A stretch of 64,000 nucleotides of DNA, from assembly GCA_002307375.1 (NCBI GenBank), contig NTJI01000001.1, positions 310,001-374,000 of the forward strand, written 5' to 3'. Each line of letters starts with the position of its first letter. The stretch's first letter is position 1. Below are positions 19,541 through 28,967 of the stretch, in pieces. This DNA comes from Lysobacteraceae bacterium NML93-0399 (GTDB taxonomy: Bacteria; Pseudomonadota; Gammaproteobacteria; Xanthomonadales; Xanthomonadaceae). The translations under genes and the position numbers were made by a program. The notes beneath the pieces were generated by a model. That model was not told the DNA's origin and ran no database searches. It saw only the letters and a list, made by a program, of their open reading frames with translations.

Positions 19541-19566
19541 AAAAGGCCCGCGCGAGCGGGCCTTTT
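19541..19566. terminator. Bidirectional terminator between cysS repeats and fabF
   Basis: A perfect 11-bp stem AAAAGGCCCGC / GCGGGCCTTTT closed by the tetraloop GCGA. It is 20 bases past the fabF stop on the minus strand and also serves plus-strand transcripts coming from cysS. Confidence 0.9.
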
Positions 19567-19585
19567 CGTGCAACAGACGCAAGTA

Positions 19586-20824
<1,239 letters not shown>

Positions 20825-20877
20825 TGCTCAACTCCTGGGATAGTCGGGGACGGCGCGCATGCTGCCGCCAATATGCG

Positions 20878-20898
20878 CGAGGCCGCATCGCGGCCTCG
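20878..20898 (-). other. Stable hairpin between acpP and fabF
   Basis: A perfect 9-bp stem CGAGGCCGC / GCGGCCTCG with loop ATC, without a T-run. It lies in the transcribed gap after acpP. Such hairpins can stabilise the upstream mRNA end or attenuate transcription; the sequence does not decide. Confidence 0.4.
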
Positions 20899-20982
20899 TG
20901 CTGGAACCTGTAGGCCCCGGCCGCATCGCGACCGGAGCGGTCACGCGCCCAGCGGTTCGAACCGTGGACGCGGACGCGGGCA

Positions 20983-21222
20983 TCAGCCCTTGGCGTGCGC
21001 CTTGATGTAGTCGATCGCCTGCTGCACCGAGGTGATCTTCTCGGCTTCTTCGTCCGGGATCTCGCACTCGAACTCTTCTTCCAGTGCCATCACCAGTTCG
21101 ACGGTGTCGAGCGAGTCGGCGCCCAGGTCGTCGACGAACGACGCGCTGTTGCTGACTTCGTCTTCCTTCACGCCCAGCTGTTCAATGACGATCTTCTTGA
21201 CGCGCTCTTCGATGTTGCTCAT
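20983..21222 (-). CDS. acpP: Acyl carrier protein
   Basis: 79 residues from ATG at 21222 ([10 protein letters not shown]). It is small, acidic and helical with the phosphopantetheine site Ser37 in [18 protein letters not shown], very close to E. coli AcpP. It carries acyl chains between the Fab enzymes encoded around it. The frame is open upstream, but the first 29 codons of that extension have no similarity. Confidence 0.97.
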   Translation of the reverse strand: MSNIEERVKKIVIEQLGVKEDEVSNSASFVDDLGADSLDTVELVMALEEEFECEIPDEEAEKITSVQQAIDYIKAHAKG

Positions 21223-21353
21223 GGGTAGTCTGCTCCGGGGAGGCGATTTCGGTGGGTAGTGTAAGGGAAAGCCGGGCGACGGGCGTACCACCATCGAAGC
21301 CCTTGCCATTCAACGGCTTGCCCTCGAAATTCGAGGTGTGGGCGACACCAGTC

Positions 21354-22097
21354 TCAGGGCATGTACATGCCGCCGTTGACGTGCAGGGTCTCGCCGGTGA
21401 TGTAGGCCGCCGACGGACCGGCAAGGAACGCCACCGCCTGCGCGATGTCGTCGGGCTCACCGAGGCGGCCGAGCGCGATCTGCTCGGTCAACGCGGCCTT
21501 CGAGGTTTCCGGCAGGTCGCGGGTCATGTCGGTGGCGATGAAACCGGGCGCGACGACGTTGACGGTGACGCCGCGCGAGCCGATTTCCTTGGCCAGCGAC
21601 TTGCTGAAGGCAATGATGCCCGCCTTCGCTGCGGCGTAATTGGCCTGGCCCGCATTGCCGGTCACGCCGATCACCGAGGCGATGTTGATGATGCGGCCAC
21701 GGCGCGCCTTCATCATGCCGCGCATCACCGCCTTGGAGCTGCGGTAGACGCTGGTCAGGTTGGTGTCGAGGATGGCCTGCCAGTCCTCATCCTTCATGCG
21801 CATCAGCAGGTTGTCGCGGGTGATGCCGGCGTTGTTGACGAGGATCGAGACCGCGCCGAACTCCGATGCGATCGAGTCGACCAGCGCTTCGATCGCGCCG
21901 GGCTGCGACACGTCGAGCACGCGGCCATGACCGCCGTGCGCCGACAGGCGCTCACCGATCTTCGCTGCGCCTGCGTCGCTGGTGGCGGTGCCGATCACGG
22001 TCGCGCCCTGCGCAGCCAGCGTGTCGGCGATCGCAGCGCCGATGCCACGGCTGGCGCCGGTGACGAGGGCGATCTCGCCGGAAAGAGGTGTGCTCAT
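21354..22097 (-). CDS. fabG: 3-oxoacyl-ACP reductase
   Basis: 247 residues from ATG at 22097. It performs the NADPH-dependent reduction of beta-ketoacyl-ACP. Short-chain dehydrogenase motifs are clear: TGASRGIG (residues 13-20), NNAG (88-91), Ser141, and YxxxK with Tyr154 and Lys158. The C-terminal TGETLHVNGGMYMP is typical of FabG. It lies between fabD and acpP. Confidence 0.96.
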   Translation of the reverse strand: MSTPLSGEIALVTGASRGIGAAIADTLAAQGATVIGTATSDAGAAKIGERLSAHGGHGRVLDVSQPGAIEALVDSIASEFGAVSILVNNAGITRDNLLMRMKDEDWQAILDTNLTSVYRSSKAVMRGMMKARRGRIINIASVIGVTGNAGQANYAAAKAGIIAFSKSLAKEIGSRGVTVNVVAPGFIATDMTRDLPETSKAALTEQIALGRLGEPDDIAQAVAFLAGPSAAYITGETLHVNGGMYMP

Positions 22098-22176
22098 GGA
22101 GAACTCCAGGAAAGCGTGGGGGCCACGCATCTACGCGAATGGAAGTCGGGCCAACGGGAATGTCCGACGACGGAGC

Positions 22177-22212
22177 CTGCTTCCGGCGCGGATCCAGCCG
22201 CGCGGAAAGCAG
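22177..22212 (-). other. Hairpin between fabD and fabG
   Basis: CTGCTTTCC-GCGCGG and CCGCGC-CGGAAGCAG pair around a short loop to give a stem of about 15 bp with one mismatch/bulge. There is no T-run, so it is not a classical terminator. It lies about 80 bases upstream of fabG in the transcribed gap. Confidence 0.35.
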
Positions 22213-22221
22213 CAGGCCGCC

Positions 22222-23169
22222 TTAGGCCTTCCAGTCGGCCAGGGCGGCGTCGAAATCGTCCGGCGCGCCGAGCGCGCGGGCCTCGATGGTCTTGTCGATG
22301 CGCTTGACCAGGCCGGCCAGCACCTTGCCGGGACCGCATTCGGCGATGCGCGTGACGCCACGTGCCGACAGGGCCTCCACGCACCGCGTCCACTGAACGG
22401 GCAGGTAGAGCTGACGCACAAGGGCATCACGGATCGCGTCGCTGTTCTCGTGCACGGTCGCATCGACGTTCTGCACCACCGGCAGCGATGCCGGCTGCCA
22501 GGACACCGACTCCATGGCATCGCCCAGGCGATCTGCGGCATCTCGCATCAGCGGCGTATGCGAAGGCACGCTGACGGCCAGCTTGACCACCTTGCGCACG
22601 CCACGCTCGCCGAGCAGTGCGATCGCACGATCCACTGCCGACGCGTGCCCGCCGATCACGACCTGACCGGGCGAGTTGAAATTCGCAGGCACGACGACGT
22701 CGCCATCCCGGGACGCATCGCGGCACAGCTCCTCGACCAGGCCGTCTTCGGCGCCGATGACCGCGGCCATCGCACCGGTGCCCGCGGGCGCGGCGTCCTG
22801 CATCAGCTGGCCACGCAGGCGCACGAGCCTGGCGGCGTCGCTGAGCGACAGCACGCCCGCGGCGACCAGCGCGGTGTATTCGCCGAGGCTGTGTCCGGCC
22901 AGCGCGAGCGGCCTGGCACCGCCCTGCTGCTGCCACGCGCGCCATGTGGCAACGCCGGCCGCCAGCAGCGCGGGCTGGGTGAATTCGGTCTGGTTGAGCT
23001 GCGCCTCGGGGCCCTGCTGGGCCAGCGTCCACAGGTCCGCGCCCGCGCCCTCGGAGGCTTCGGCGAACGCGTCGACGACCACCGGATGGCGGGCGGCGAG
23101 ATCGCCGAGCATGCCCAGCGACTGCGATCCCTGGCCGGGGAAGACGAATGCGAGTTGCGATGCGGTCAC
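22222..23169 (-). CDS. fabD: Malonyl-CoA:ACP transacylase
   Basis: 315 residues from GTG at 23169 (translated MTASQLAFVFPGQGSQ). An ATG 14 codons upstream is possible, but FabD proteins begin a few residues before FVFPGQGSQ. It transfers malonate from CoA to ACP. The nucleophile Ser94 lies in AGHSLGEYTA and the partner His204 in VPSHTPLM. The ferredoxin-like subdomain spans about residues 130-200. Confidence 0.95.
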   Translation of the reverse strand: MTASQLAFVFPGQGSQSLGMLGDLAARHPVVVDAFAEASEGAGADLWTLAQQGPEAQLNQTEFTQPALLAAGVATWRAWQQQGGARPLALAGHSLGEYTALVAAGVLSLSDAARLVRLRGQLMQDAAPAGTGAMAAVIGAEDGLVEELCRDASRDGDVVVPANFNSPGQVVIGGHASAVDRAIALLGERGVRKVVKLAVSVPSHTPLMRDAADRLGDAMESVSWQPASLPVVQNVDATVHENSDAIRDALVRQLYLPVQWTRCVEALSARGVTRIAECGPGKVLAGLVKRIDKTIEARALGAPDDFDAALADWKA

Positions 23170-23262
23170 GCGTGTATCCAGCTCAAACCCGGCTGCGATG
23201 ATAAATGCCAAGTCGCGACATTGTCTGTACCGGTGCGTATGCCCGCCGGTGCCTGCGGATGC

Positions 23263-24054
23263 TCAGAACAGCATCCGCAGCAGTTCGATCTCGCCGTCCT
23301 CGATCCAGTCCCACAGCACTGCGACAACGAGCAGAACCGGTACGAAGGTCGCGGCGCGCACGACCAGGATGGAATGCGCAACCTGACGCGCAGAGCGCCC
23401 CAGCCAGCCGATGCGCTGGGCGAAACCCTGCAGACGTCCGACGCGTCCGGCGTGCGCGGCGACTTCGGGCTCGCGCTGCAGGACGCGCGCGAGCATGTCG
23501 GCGAGCACGTCGGTGCGGCCGTCGTAGTACTTGGCCATGCCGAAGGCGAACATCAGCCAGTCGCGCGCCTGCGCCTGCGGCAGCGACATCACGTCGAGCG
23601 GGTCTTCCTCGAAATCGATGAAGCCCACGCGGCCGCTGTCGTCGAGCGTGATGTTGCGAGGCAGCGGCTGGCCGAAATACGCGCCGCGCGCATGGGCGTC
23701 GGCGATCGCGTCGATGACGGTCGAGGTCAGCGCGTCGATCTGCGCCGCGTCGCCGCCCGCGGCGCGCAGACGCGCAGCGAAGGTGTCGCCGAGATTGCTC
23801 AGCAGCAGCGTCGATGCGCCCTCGCCGAGCACACGCGGGACATGGACGCCCTGCGCCTCGAGCTCGGCGATGCGACGGGCCTCGATCTGCTTGGCTTCGC
23901 CGCCGCCCGGATGCGGCGGCGGGCGCAGCGCCTCGATGTCGAGACCGCGCGCGATCGCATCGAGAATGCCCAGGCCGAGCTTGCGGCTGTCGCCGCCTTC
24001 GTAGGCCTTGAGCCAGGCGTCATGCCCGGCCACGACGATGGATTCGACGCCCAT
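23263..24054 (-). CDS. Atypical kinase-fold membrane protein inside the fab operon
   Basis: About 263 residues from ATG at 24054 (MGVESIVVAGHDAWLKAY). The layout follows small bacterial kinases of the LPS-kinase/BUD32-like group. Lys16 in WLKAY is the ATP-strand lysine and Glu near residue 59 is the helix-C partner. The metal-binding Asp147 is in FIDFEEDP. The catalytic loop is FGQPLPRNI: Asn134 is kept but Gln129 stands where the catalytic Asp is expected. The C-terminal 45 residues contain a hydrophobic segment (ILVVRAATFVPVLLVVAVLW) that probably anchors it in the membrane. It sits between fabH and fabD on the same strand. Related proteins in other bacteria show a comparable HG....RN loop from memory, so this may be a family trait. 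Substrate unknown. Confidence 0.7.
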   Translation of the reverse strand: MGVESIVVAGHDAWLKAYEGGDSRKLGLGILDAIARGLDIEALRPPPHPGGGEAKQIEARRIAELEAQGVHVPRVLGEGASTLLLSNLGDTFAARLRAAGGDAAQIDALTSTVIDAIADAHARGAYFGQPLPRNITLDDSGRVGFIDFEEDPLDVMSLPQAQARDWLMFAFGMAKYYDGRTDVLADMLARVLQREPEVAAHAGRVGRLQGFAQRIGWLGRSARQVAHSILVVRAATFVPVLLVVAVLWDWIEDGEIELLRMLF

Positions 24055-24134
24055 GCGGGAGCCTCCGTGTCGTGCGGACGCGTTGTCCGCGACGTGAGTC
24101 GGCTGCGGAACCGCAACGGTCCCGCGCGCGGGGT

Positions 24135-25118
24135 TCAATAGCGCAGCAGCGCCGAACCCCAGGTGAAACCGCCGCCAAAGGCTTCGAGCAGCAGCAGCTG
24201 GCCGCGCTGCACGCGACCCGAGCGCACGGCCTCGTCGAGCGCCAGCGGCACCGAACCGGACGAGGTGTTGCCGTGCTTGTCGACGGTGACGACGACGCGA
24301 TCCATCGGCATGTCCAGGCGCTTGGCCGTGGCCTCGATGATGCGCAGATTGGCCTGGTGCGGGATCAGCCAGTCGATGTCGTGACGATCGAGACCGTTGG
24401 CCTCGAGCGTTTCCTCGACCACCGAATCGAGCGCCTTGACCGCGTACTTGAAGACGTCGCTGCCGGCCATCTGGATGCGCACGCCGGCGTTCTTCTCGTC
24501 ATCGCGGAAACCCGCCGACACGCCGACCGGATTCCACAGCAGTTCCTTCTTCGCGCCGTCGGCATGCAGATGCGTGCTCAGGATGCCGGTCTCGCGATCA
24601 GCCTTGAGCACGACCGCGCCGGCGCCATCGCCGAACAGTACGGCGGTGGTGCGTTCGCTCCAGTCGACCATGCGCGTCAGCGTCTCGGCGCCCACGACGA
24701 GCACCGTCTTCGCATCGCCCGACTTGATGAACTTGTCGGCGACCGACAGCGCGTAGAGAAAACCCGAGCAGGCCGCATTGACGTCGAACGCGCCACAGGT
24801 GTTCGCACCCAGGCGCGCCTGCAGCAGACAGGCGGTGGACGGGAAGATGATGTCCGGCGTGGTCGTGCCGACGATGATCAGGTCGAGCTCGGACGCCTCG
24901 ACGCCGGCGGCCTCCATCGCACGCGTCGCTGCGTGGAAGGCCAGATCACTGGTGGTCTCGCCTTCAGCGGCGATGTGCCGTTCGCGGATGCCGGTGCGGG
25001 TCGCGATCCATTCGTCGCTGGTATCGACGAACTTGGCCAGATCGTCGTTGGTCAGCACCTTCTCGGGAAGGTAGCTGCCGGTGCCGGCAATACGGGAATA
25101 GATGCGTTCGCTGGTCAT
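24135..25118 (-). CDS. fabH: 3-oxoacyl-ACP synthase III (KAS III)
   Basis: 327 residues from ATG at 25118. It starts fatty-acid synthesis by condensing acetyl-CoA with malonyl-ACP. The triad is Cys117 in [12 protein letters not shown], His254 in IPHQANLRI and Asn284 in KHGNTSSGS. The Trp/Arg CoA-binding segment ([14 protein letters not shown]) is present. In E. coli, plsX lies between rpmF and fabH; here only 134 bases separate them. Confidence 0.96.
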   Translation of the reverse strand: MTSERIYSRIAGTGSYLPEKVLTNDDLAKFVDTSDEWIATRTGIRERHIAAEGETTSDLAFHAATRAMEAAGVEASELDLIIVGTTTPDIIFPSTACLLQARLGANTCGAFDVNAACSGFLYALSVADKFIKSGDAKTVLVVGAETLTRMVDWSERTTAVLFGDGAGAVVLKADRETGILSTHLHADGAKKELLWNPVGVSAGFRDDEKNAGVRIQMAGSDVFKYAVKALDSVVEETLEANGLDRHDIDWLIPHQANLRIIEATAKRLDMPMDRVVVTVDKHGNTSSGSVPLALDEAVRSGRVQRGQLLLLEAFGGGFTWGSALLRY

Positions 25119-25252
25119 CTGCGGAGCGGCCTCGCGTCGTGCGCTGGAGCTTGGAGCGGCGCAAGGGCCGCCAACGGCAGACGCAGCCGCCCGTCAGGGA
25201 CGGTGGCTGCGCCCGGTGCAGCGTGTGTCCGCCCGGAGGCGGACAGCAGGCA

Positions 25253-25447
25253 TCAGTCTTCCTCGACGACGCGCGTCTTCGGCTGGATGACCTGCTTGCC
25301 GCGGTAGTAGCCGTCGGCCGTGACGTGGTGACGGATATGGATCTCGCCCGTCGTCGGGTCGGTCGACAGCTGCTTCGCGCTCAGCTTGTCGTGCGCGCGA
25401 CGCATGCCACGACGGGACGGGGTGACGCGGGATTTCTGCACAGCCAT
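25253..25447 (-). CDS. rpmF: 50S ribosomal protein L32
   Basis: 64 residues from ATG at 25447. [20 protein letters not shown] is the typical L32 beginning. The zinc-ribbon cysteines are absent, as in many gammaproteobacterial L32. It lies 21 bases after yceD, the usual coupling. Confidence 0.96.
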   Translation of the reverse strand: MAVQKSRVTPSRRGMRRAHDKLSAKQLSTDPTTGEIHIRHHVTADGYYRGKQVIQPKTRVVEED

Positions 25448-25468
25448 GGGAATTGCTCCAACAGGTTC

Positions 25469-25987
25469 TTAGTTGTTTCGGTCTTTCTTCAAACCCGCCA
25501 ACGCCGAGAACGGGTTGACGCGTGTCTCTTCTTCGGTCGATACCGGCCAGTCGCGTTCGACCGCTTCGGAGCCGGGCGCGACCGGAATCGCGGGTACTGC
25601 AAGAATCAGTTCGTCCTCGACCAGCGCCGCCGGCGACAGGGAACCGTCGCCCTCCAGCAACAGCGCCTCGTAGCCGGGCAGCAGGCTGGCCTCCTCCGCT
25701 TCGTCGCGGATCAGGCCCAGCCGCTGCTCGATCTCGAGCGGCAGCACGAAACGCTTGAGCGTCCGCTGGCACACCAGCGGCAGGCCGGCCTGCACACGCA
25801 ACAGCGCATACGCCTGCCGGAGCGCGTCGCGACCGAACTCGATCGAGCAGGTCACGTCGTCGCCTTCGACATCGGCCAGAAGTTCACTCAGGCGCGTCAG
25901 GGACGCCAGCGGCAGGCGCCCGTCGAGACGCATGCCGCCCGCGACCATGCGCCAAGCATCGACCAACTCGGGCATTTGCGCGGACAT
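25469..25987 (-). CDS. yceD: YceD/DUF177 protein (23S rRNA accumulation protein)
   Basis: 172 residues from ATG at 25987 (MSAQMPELVDAWRM). The central LVCQRTLKRFVLPLE and the acidic PALLVEDELILAVP-like part (AALVEDELILAVPAIP) are the DUF177 signature. The C-terminal NPFSALAGLKKDRN is also typical. In E. coli, YceD affects 23S rRNA levels. The pairing with rpmF supports the call. Confidence 0.9.
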   Translation of the reverse strand: MSAQMPELVDAWRMVAGGMRLDGRLPLASLTRLSELLADVEGDDVTCSIEFGRDALRQAYALLRVQAGLPLVCQRTLKRFVLPLEIEQRLGLIRDEAEEASLLPGYEALLLEGDGSLSPAALVEDELILAVPAIPVAPGSEAVERDWPVSTEEETRVNPFSALAGLKKDRNN

Positions 25988-26117
25988 AAGCCGCTGAATA
26001 CTAAAGATGCGCCCCGGAGCTGTCAAACGAACCCGGAGCCTGGCGACGTGACAGGAAAGCCTGATTTGCCCCCGCCATGCGCGGCCGGCAGACTGGCCCG
26101 CCGCCCTGGAGCCGTCC

Positions 26118-26471
26118 GTGCCGCCGATTCCCACCCTGCTGCTGGCGGCCGTGCTCGCGGCGGCCATTGTACTGGCGTGGCGTCTGCGCGTGCGGCGACG
26201 GCGCCTGGCGTTCGCGCGTGTGCTCGATGCCGCCGACGCTTTCGAGGCGAAACTGCGGGTCGTGCGCGCCCAGATCGGACAGGCGGATGGCGACCCGGTC
26301 CGCGAGGCATTGCAGGAAATGCTGCGCCAGCGCCTGTGGCTGCAACAGCACGGCGCGGCTGCGGGCGTTCCGGCCCTCGACGCCATGCGCGAGTCCATCG
26401 AACAGGCCCAGGCCCGCATCGACCGTCACCTCGCCCAGCTCGCACTCGCCCGCGCCGAGGCTGGCGCATGA
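26118..26471 (+). CDS. Hypothetical membrane-anchored helical protein
   Basis: 117 residues from GTG at 26118. One N-terminal membrane helix (LLLAAVLAAAIVLAW) is followed by a basic stretch (RVRRRRL). A long charged helix with heptad-like Leu/Ala spacing makes up the rest (about 35-115, possible coiled coil). No family recognised. Its stop overlaps the yceF start (ATGA), so the two are co-translated. Confidence 0.65.
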   Translation: MPPIPTLLLAAVLAAAIVLAWRLRVRRRRLAFARVLDAADAFEAKLRVVRAQIGQADGDPVREALQEMLRQRLWLQQHGAAAGVPALDAMRESIEQAQARIDRHLAQLALARAEAGA

Positions 26472-27043
26472 CGCCGCTCATCCTGGGCTCGACCTCGGTC
26501 TATCGGCGGGAACTGCTGGCGCGTCTGCGCCTGCCTTTCAGGTGCGAGCGGCCTGCGGTCGACGAGACCCCGCGCGCGGACGAGGCACCGGACGCACTCG
26601 CAACGCGCCTGGCCTGCGCCAAAGCCGAGGACGTGGCCGCGCGGTTCTCCGGCGCCTGGGTCATCGGTTCCGACCAGGTCGCCGAACTCGAAGGCCGGCC
26701 GCTGGGCAAGCCCGGGGGACGCGACGCGGCGATCGCGCAGCTGTCGGCGATGGCCGGGCGCACGGTGGTGTTCCATACCGCGCTCGCCCTGTCGCACGCC
26801 GGCCAGCCCACGCTGCGCGCCAGCGATCGCACCGAAGTGGTCTTCCGCGCCCTGCAGCCGGGCGAGATCGCGCGCTATGTGGATGCCGAACAGCCCTTCG
26901 ACTGCGCCGGCAGCTTCAAGTGCGAGGGGCTCGGCATCACCCTGTTCGAGGCGATCCGCAACACCGACCCGACCGCGCTGATCGGCCTGCCGCTGATCGC
27001 GACATCGCGCCTGCTGCGCAGCGCCGGCTACGCCCTGCCCTGA
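26468..27043 (+). CDS. yceF: Maf-family nucleotide pyrophosphatase, YceF type (m7GTP)
   Basis: 191 residues from ATG at 26468. The Maf start LILGSTSVYRRELLARL is followed by the conserved VDETPRADEAP, the catalytic IGSDQVAELEG and the C-terminal CAGSFKCEGLGITLFE and IGLPLIATSRLL. These agree with E. coli YceF, which hydrolyses 7-methyl-GTP, rather than YhdE (dTTP/UTP). In E. coli yceF is also next to yceD-rpmF, but here it is on the opposite strand. Confidence 0.92.
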   Translation: MTPLILGSTSVYRRELLARLRLPFRCERPAVDETPRADEAPDALATRLACAKAEDVAARFSGAWVIGSDQVAELEGRPLGKPGGRDAAIAQLSAMAGRTVVFHTALALSHAGQPTLRASDRTEVVFRALQPGEIARYVDAEQPFDCAGSFKCEGLGITLFEAIRNTDPTALIGLPLIATSRLLRSAGYALP

Positions 27044-27045
27044 AT

Positions 27046-28920
27046 CTAAGGCTGCGCGCCGGCGGGCCGGATCTCGATCGGCTGTTCGGCCCAGCGCTCC
27101 ACCGAGCCGTCATTGCCGGTGATCTCGAGACCGAGCCAGCGGCGCCCGGATGGAAGCTGCGCCGGATCGATCGTCGCCGAGAACGCGACATCCACGCCCG
27201 CAGGATCGCGCGCGTCGCCGCGCAGGAACTGCTCGACGATCCACGGGTTCGGAGCGCCGTAGTCGGCGTCGGCGATGCGCTCGCCATCGAGCAGAATCGC
27301 GACCGAGGCGACACCACTGCCGTCCTTGACCGCCCAGCCACGCACTTCGAACGGGGCGTCCACGCGCGCACCGGTCGTGGGCGCATCGACGTGTGCGAGC
27401 GCGGGCGTGACGCAGACATCGCCTTCGCCGGTTGCCGATCGCGACCTGCCGGCGTCATAGCGCGAGAGGATGAAGCGCTGGGCGCCGCGATCGGCATTGA
27501 CCACGCGCGACACGGGCAATGCGCCCATGCGTGCGCAGACAGTCTGGTAACGCTGCAGCAGCGCGCTGAACTTCACGTCGTTGGCGCCTGTCACCAGCAG
27601 CGCCGGCCGACCGTCGAGCTCGCCACGATCGTCGAGCTGCAGGTTCCAGAGCTGCAACTGCGGGGCGCGCCCGTGATGCCGGTTGAGCGGATGGTCGAGC
27701 ACAAGGATGCGGGGATCGCCCAATGCGAATCCGAGTTCGGCGCCGATCTTGAAGTTGTCGGCCACCAGCACCGTGTCGTCCGGCATCCCGGCAAGCTCTT
27801 CGCGCACGGCGTCGGCCAGCGTGTCCCAGCCGGCGAAGTTCGAGGGGTACCACTTCAGGCCCGCACTGCGTTCGCGTACCTCGGGTACCGACACCGCGGC
27901 GTAGTAGCCGACCACGCCGATAAATCCCAGTGCCAGCGTCGCCCAAGTGGCGATCCGCAGCCAGCGCGGCCAGGTTATCAGCACGAAGCCCACCAGCGGC
28001 AACAGCGCCAGATAGCCCGGCAGCGGCCAGTGGAAACTCGCGCGCTCGGTATCGGCCACGAAGCCGAGCACGAAGAAACCGAGCACGATCAGTCCGCCGG
28101 ACAGGGCGAGAAAGCGTGCGGCATCGTCCGGGGCGCGGCGCATGCGCCAGGCCGCGATCAGCAGCGCCGCGAACAGCAGCGGCGTGACCATCGCCGCCTG
28201 GATCACCAGGAACTGCCAGCCCTCGGCATGCAATGCCCAGGGATGACGGTCGACCATCTGGAAACGCAGACCGGCCTCGGCGTTGTCGACGTTCCACACC
28301 AGCAGCGGAATCCACGCGGCGGCACCGGTCGCGATCGCGATCCAAACGCGCGGATCGCGCAGCGCCTCGCGCCCTCTGGCGATGGCGAGCAGCGCGACGA
28401 TGCCCACGCCGATCACGGCGATGAAGCGGTAGTGGCTCAGCGCGCCGAGCGCCAGCCCCAGTGCGAGCAGCAGGGCTGCGCCGTGCGTGACGCCGCGCAA
28501 CAGGCGTACGCCCGCGTCCAGGCACAGGATGGTCGCCAACGCGAGCATCGCATCGGGCAGTGCCATCACGCCCAGCGAACCGAGCAGCGGCAGCAGCAGT
28601 GCAGCGCAACCCGACAGCCATGCCGCTTCGGGGTCGAACTCGCGCGCCGTCAACCGCACTACCAGCCACGGCACCAGCGCGGAAATCGCGATGAAGGGCA
28701 GCCGCACGGCCAGCAGGCCGTCGCCGAACATCTCGGTCCCGATGCGGATCAACCATGCGGTCAGGCCCGGGAGGTCCGAATACGCCCAGGCCGGATGCTG
28801 ACCTTCGAGCCAGTAGAACGCCTCGTCGACGAACAGCGGCAGGCGCGCGGCGATGGCCAGTTTCAGCAGCACGATCGTCGCCCACAGCACGACGAACACC
28901 GTGCGCACTTGCATCCGCAT
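27046..28920 (-). CDS. ArnT/PMT-like membrane glycosyltransferase with C-terminal beta domain
   Basis: About 624 residues from ATG at 28920 (MRMQVRTVFVVLW). Roughly ten membrane helices occupy the first 370 residues. The first loop has the catalytic-type acidic motif PLFVDEAFYWLEGQHPAW, as in GT39/GT83 (PMT_2) enzymes that use polyprenyl-phosphate sugars. Residues about 380-500 form the periplasmic region. The last 130 residues (VDAPTTGARVDAPFEVRGWA and VASVAILLDGERI) look like a beta-sandwich domain. Such a domain may hold a glycan or protein acceptor. The transferred sugar and acceptor are unknown. It is convergent with yceF (2 bases apart). Confidence 0.8.
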   Translation of the reverse strand: MRMQVRTVFVVLWATIVLLKLAIAARLPLFVDEAFYWLEGQHPAWAYSDLPGLTAWLIRIGTEMFGDGLLAVRLPFIAISALVPWLVVRLTAREFDPEAAWLSGCAALLLPLLGSLGVMALPDAMLALATILCLDAGVRLLRGVTHGAALLLALGLALGALSHYRFIAVIGVGIVALLAIARGREALRDPRVWIAIATGAAAWIPLLVWNVDNAEAGLRFQMVDRHPWALHAEGWQFLVIQAAMVTPLLFAALLIAAWRMRRAPDDAARFLALSGGLIVLGFFVLGFVADTERASFHWPLPGYLALLPLVGFVLITWPRWLRIATWATLALGFIGVVGYYAAVSVPEVRERSAGLKWYPSNFAGWDTLADAVREELAGMPDDTVLVADNFKIGAELGFALGDPRILVLDHPLNRHHGRAPQLQLWNLQLDDRGELDGRPALLVTGANDVKFSALLQRYQTVCARMGALPVSRVVNADRGAQRFILSRYDAGRSRSATGEGDVCVTPALAHVDAPTTGARVDAPFEVRGWAVKDGSGVASVAILLDGERIADADYGAPNPWIVEQFLRGDARDPAGVDVAFSATIDPAQLPSGRRWLGLEITGNDGSVERWAEQPIEIRPAGAQP

Positions 28921-28967
28921 TGACTCGACCTCGCTACACTCGGGGGGACCGCCGCAGGAGCACATGC

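Noticed and set aside
26077..28923. 948-codon plus-strand frame through yceF and the glycosyltransferase
   Set aside because: Runs across two real genes in other frames and shows no domain.
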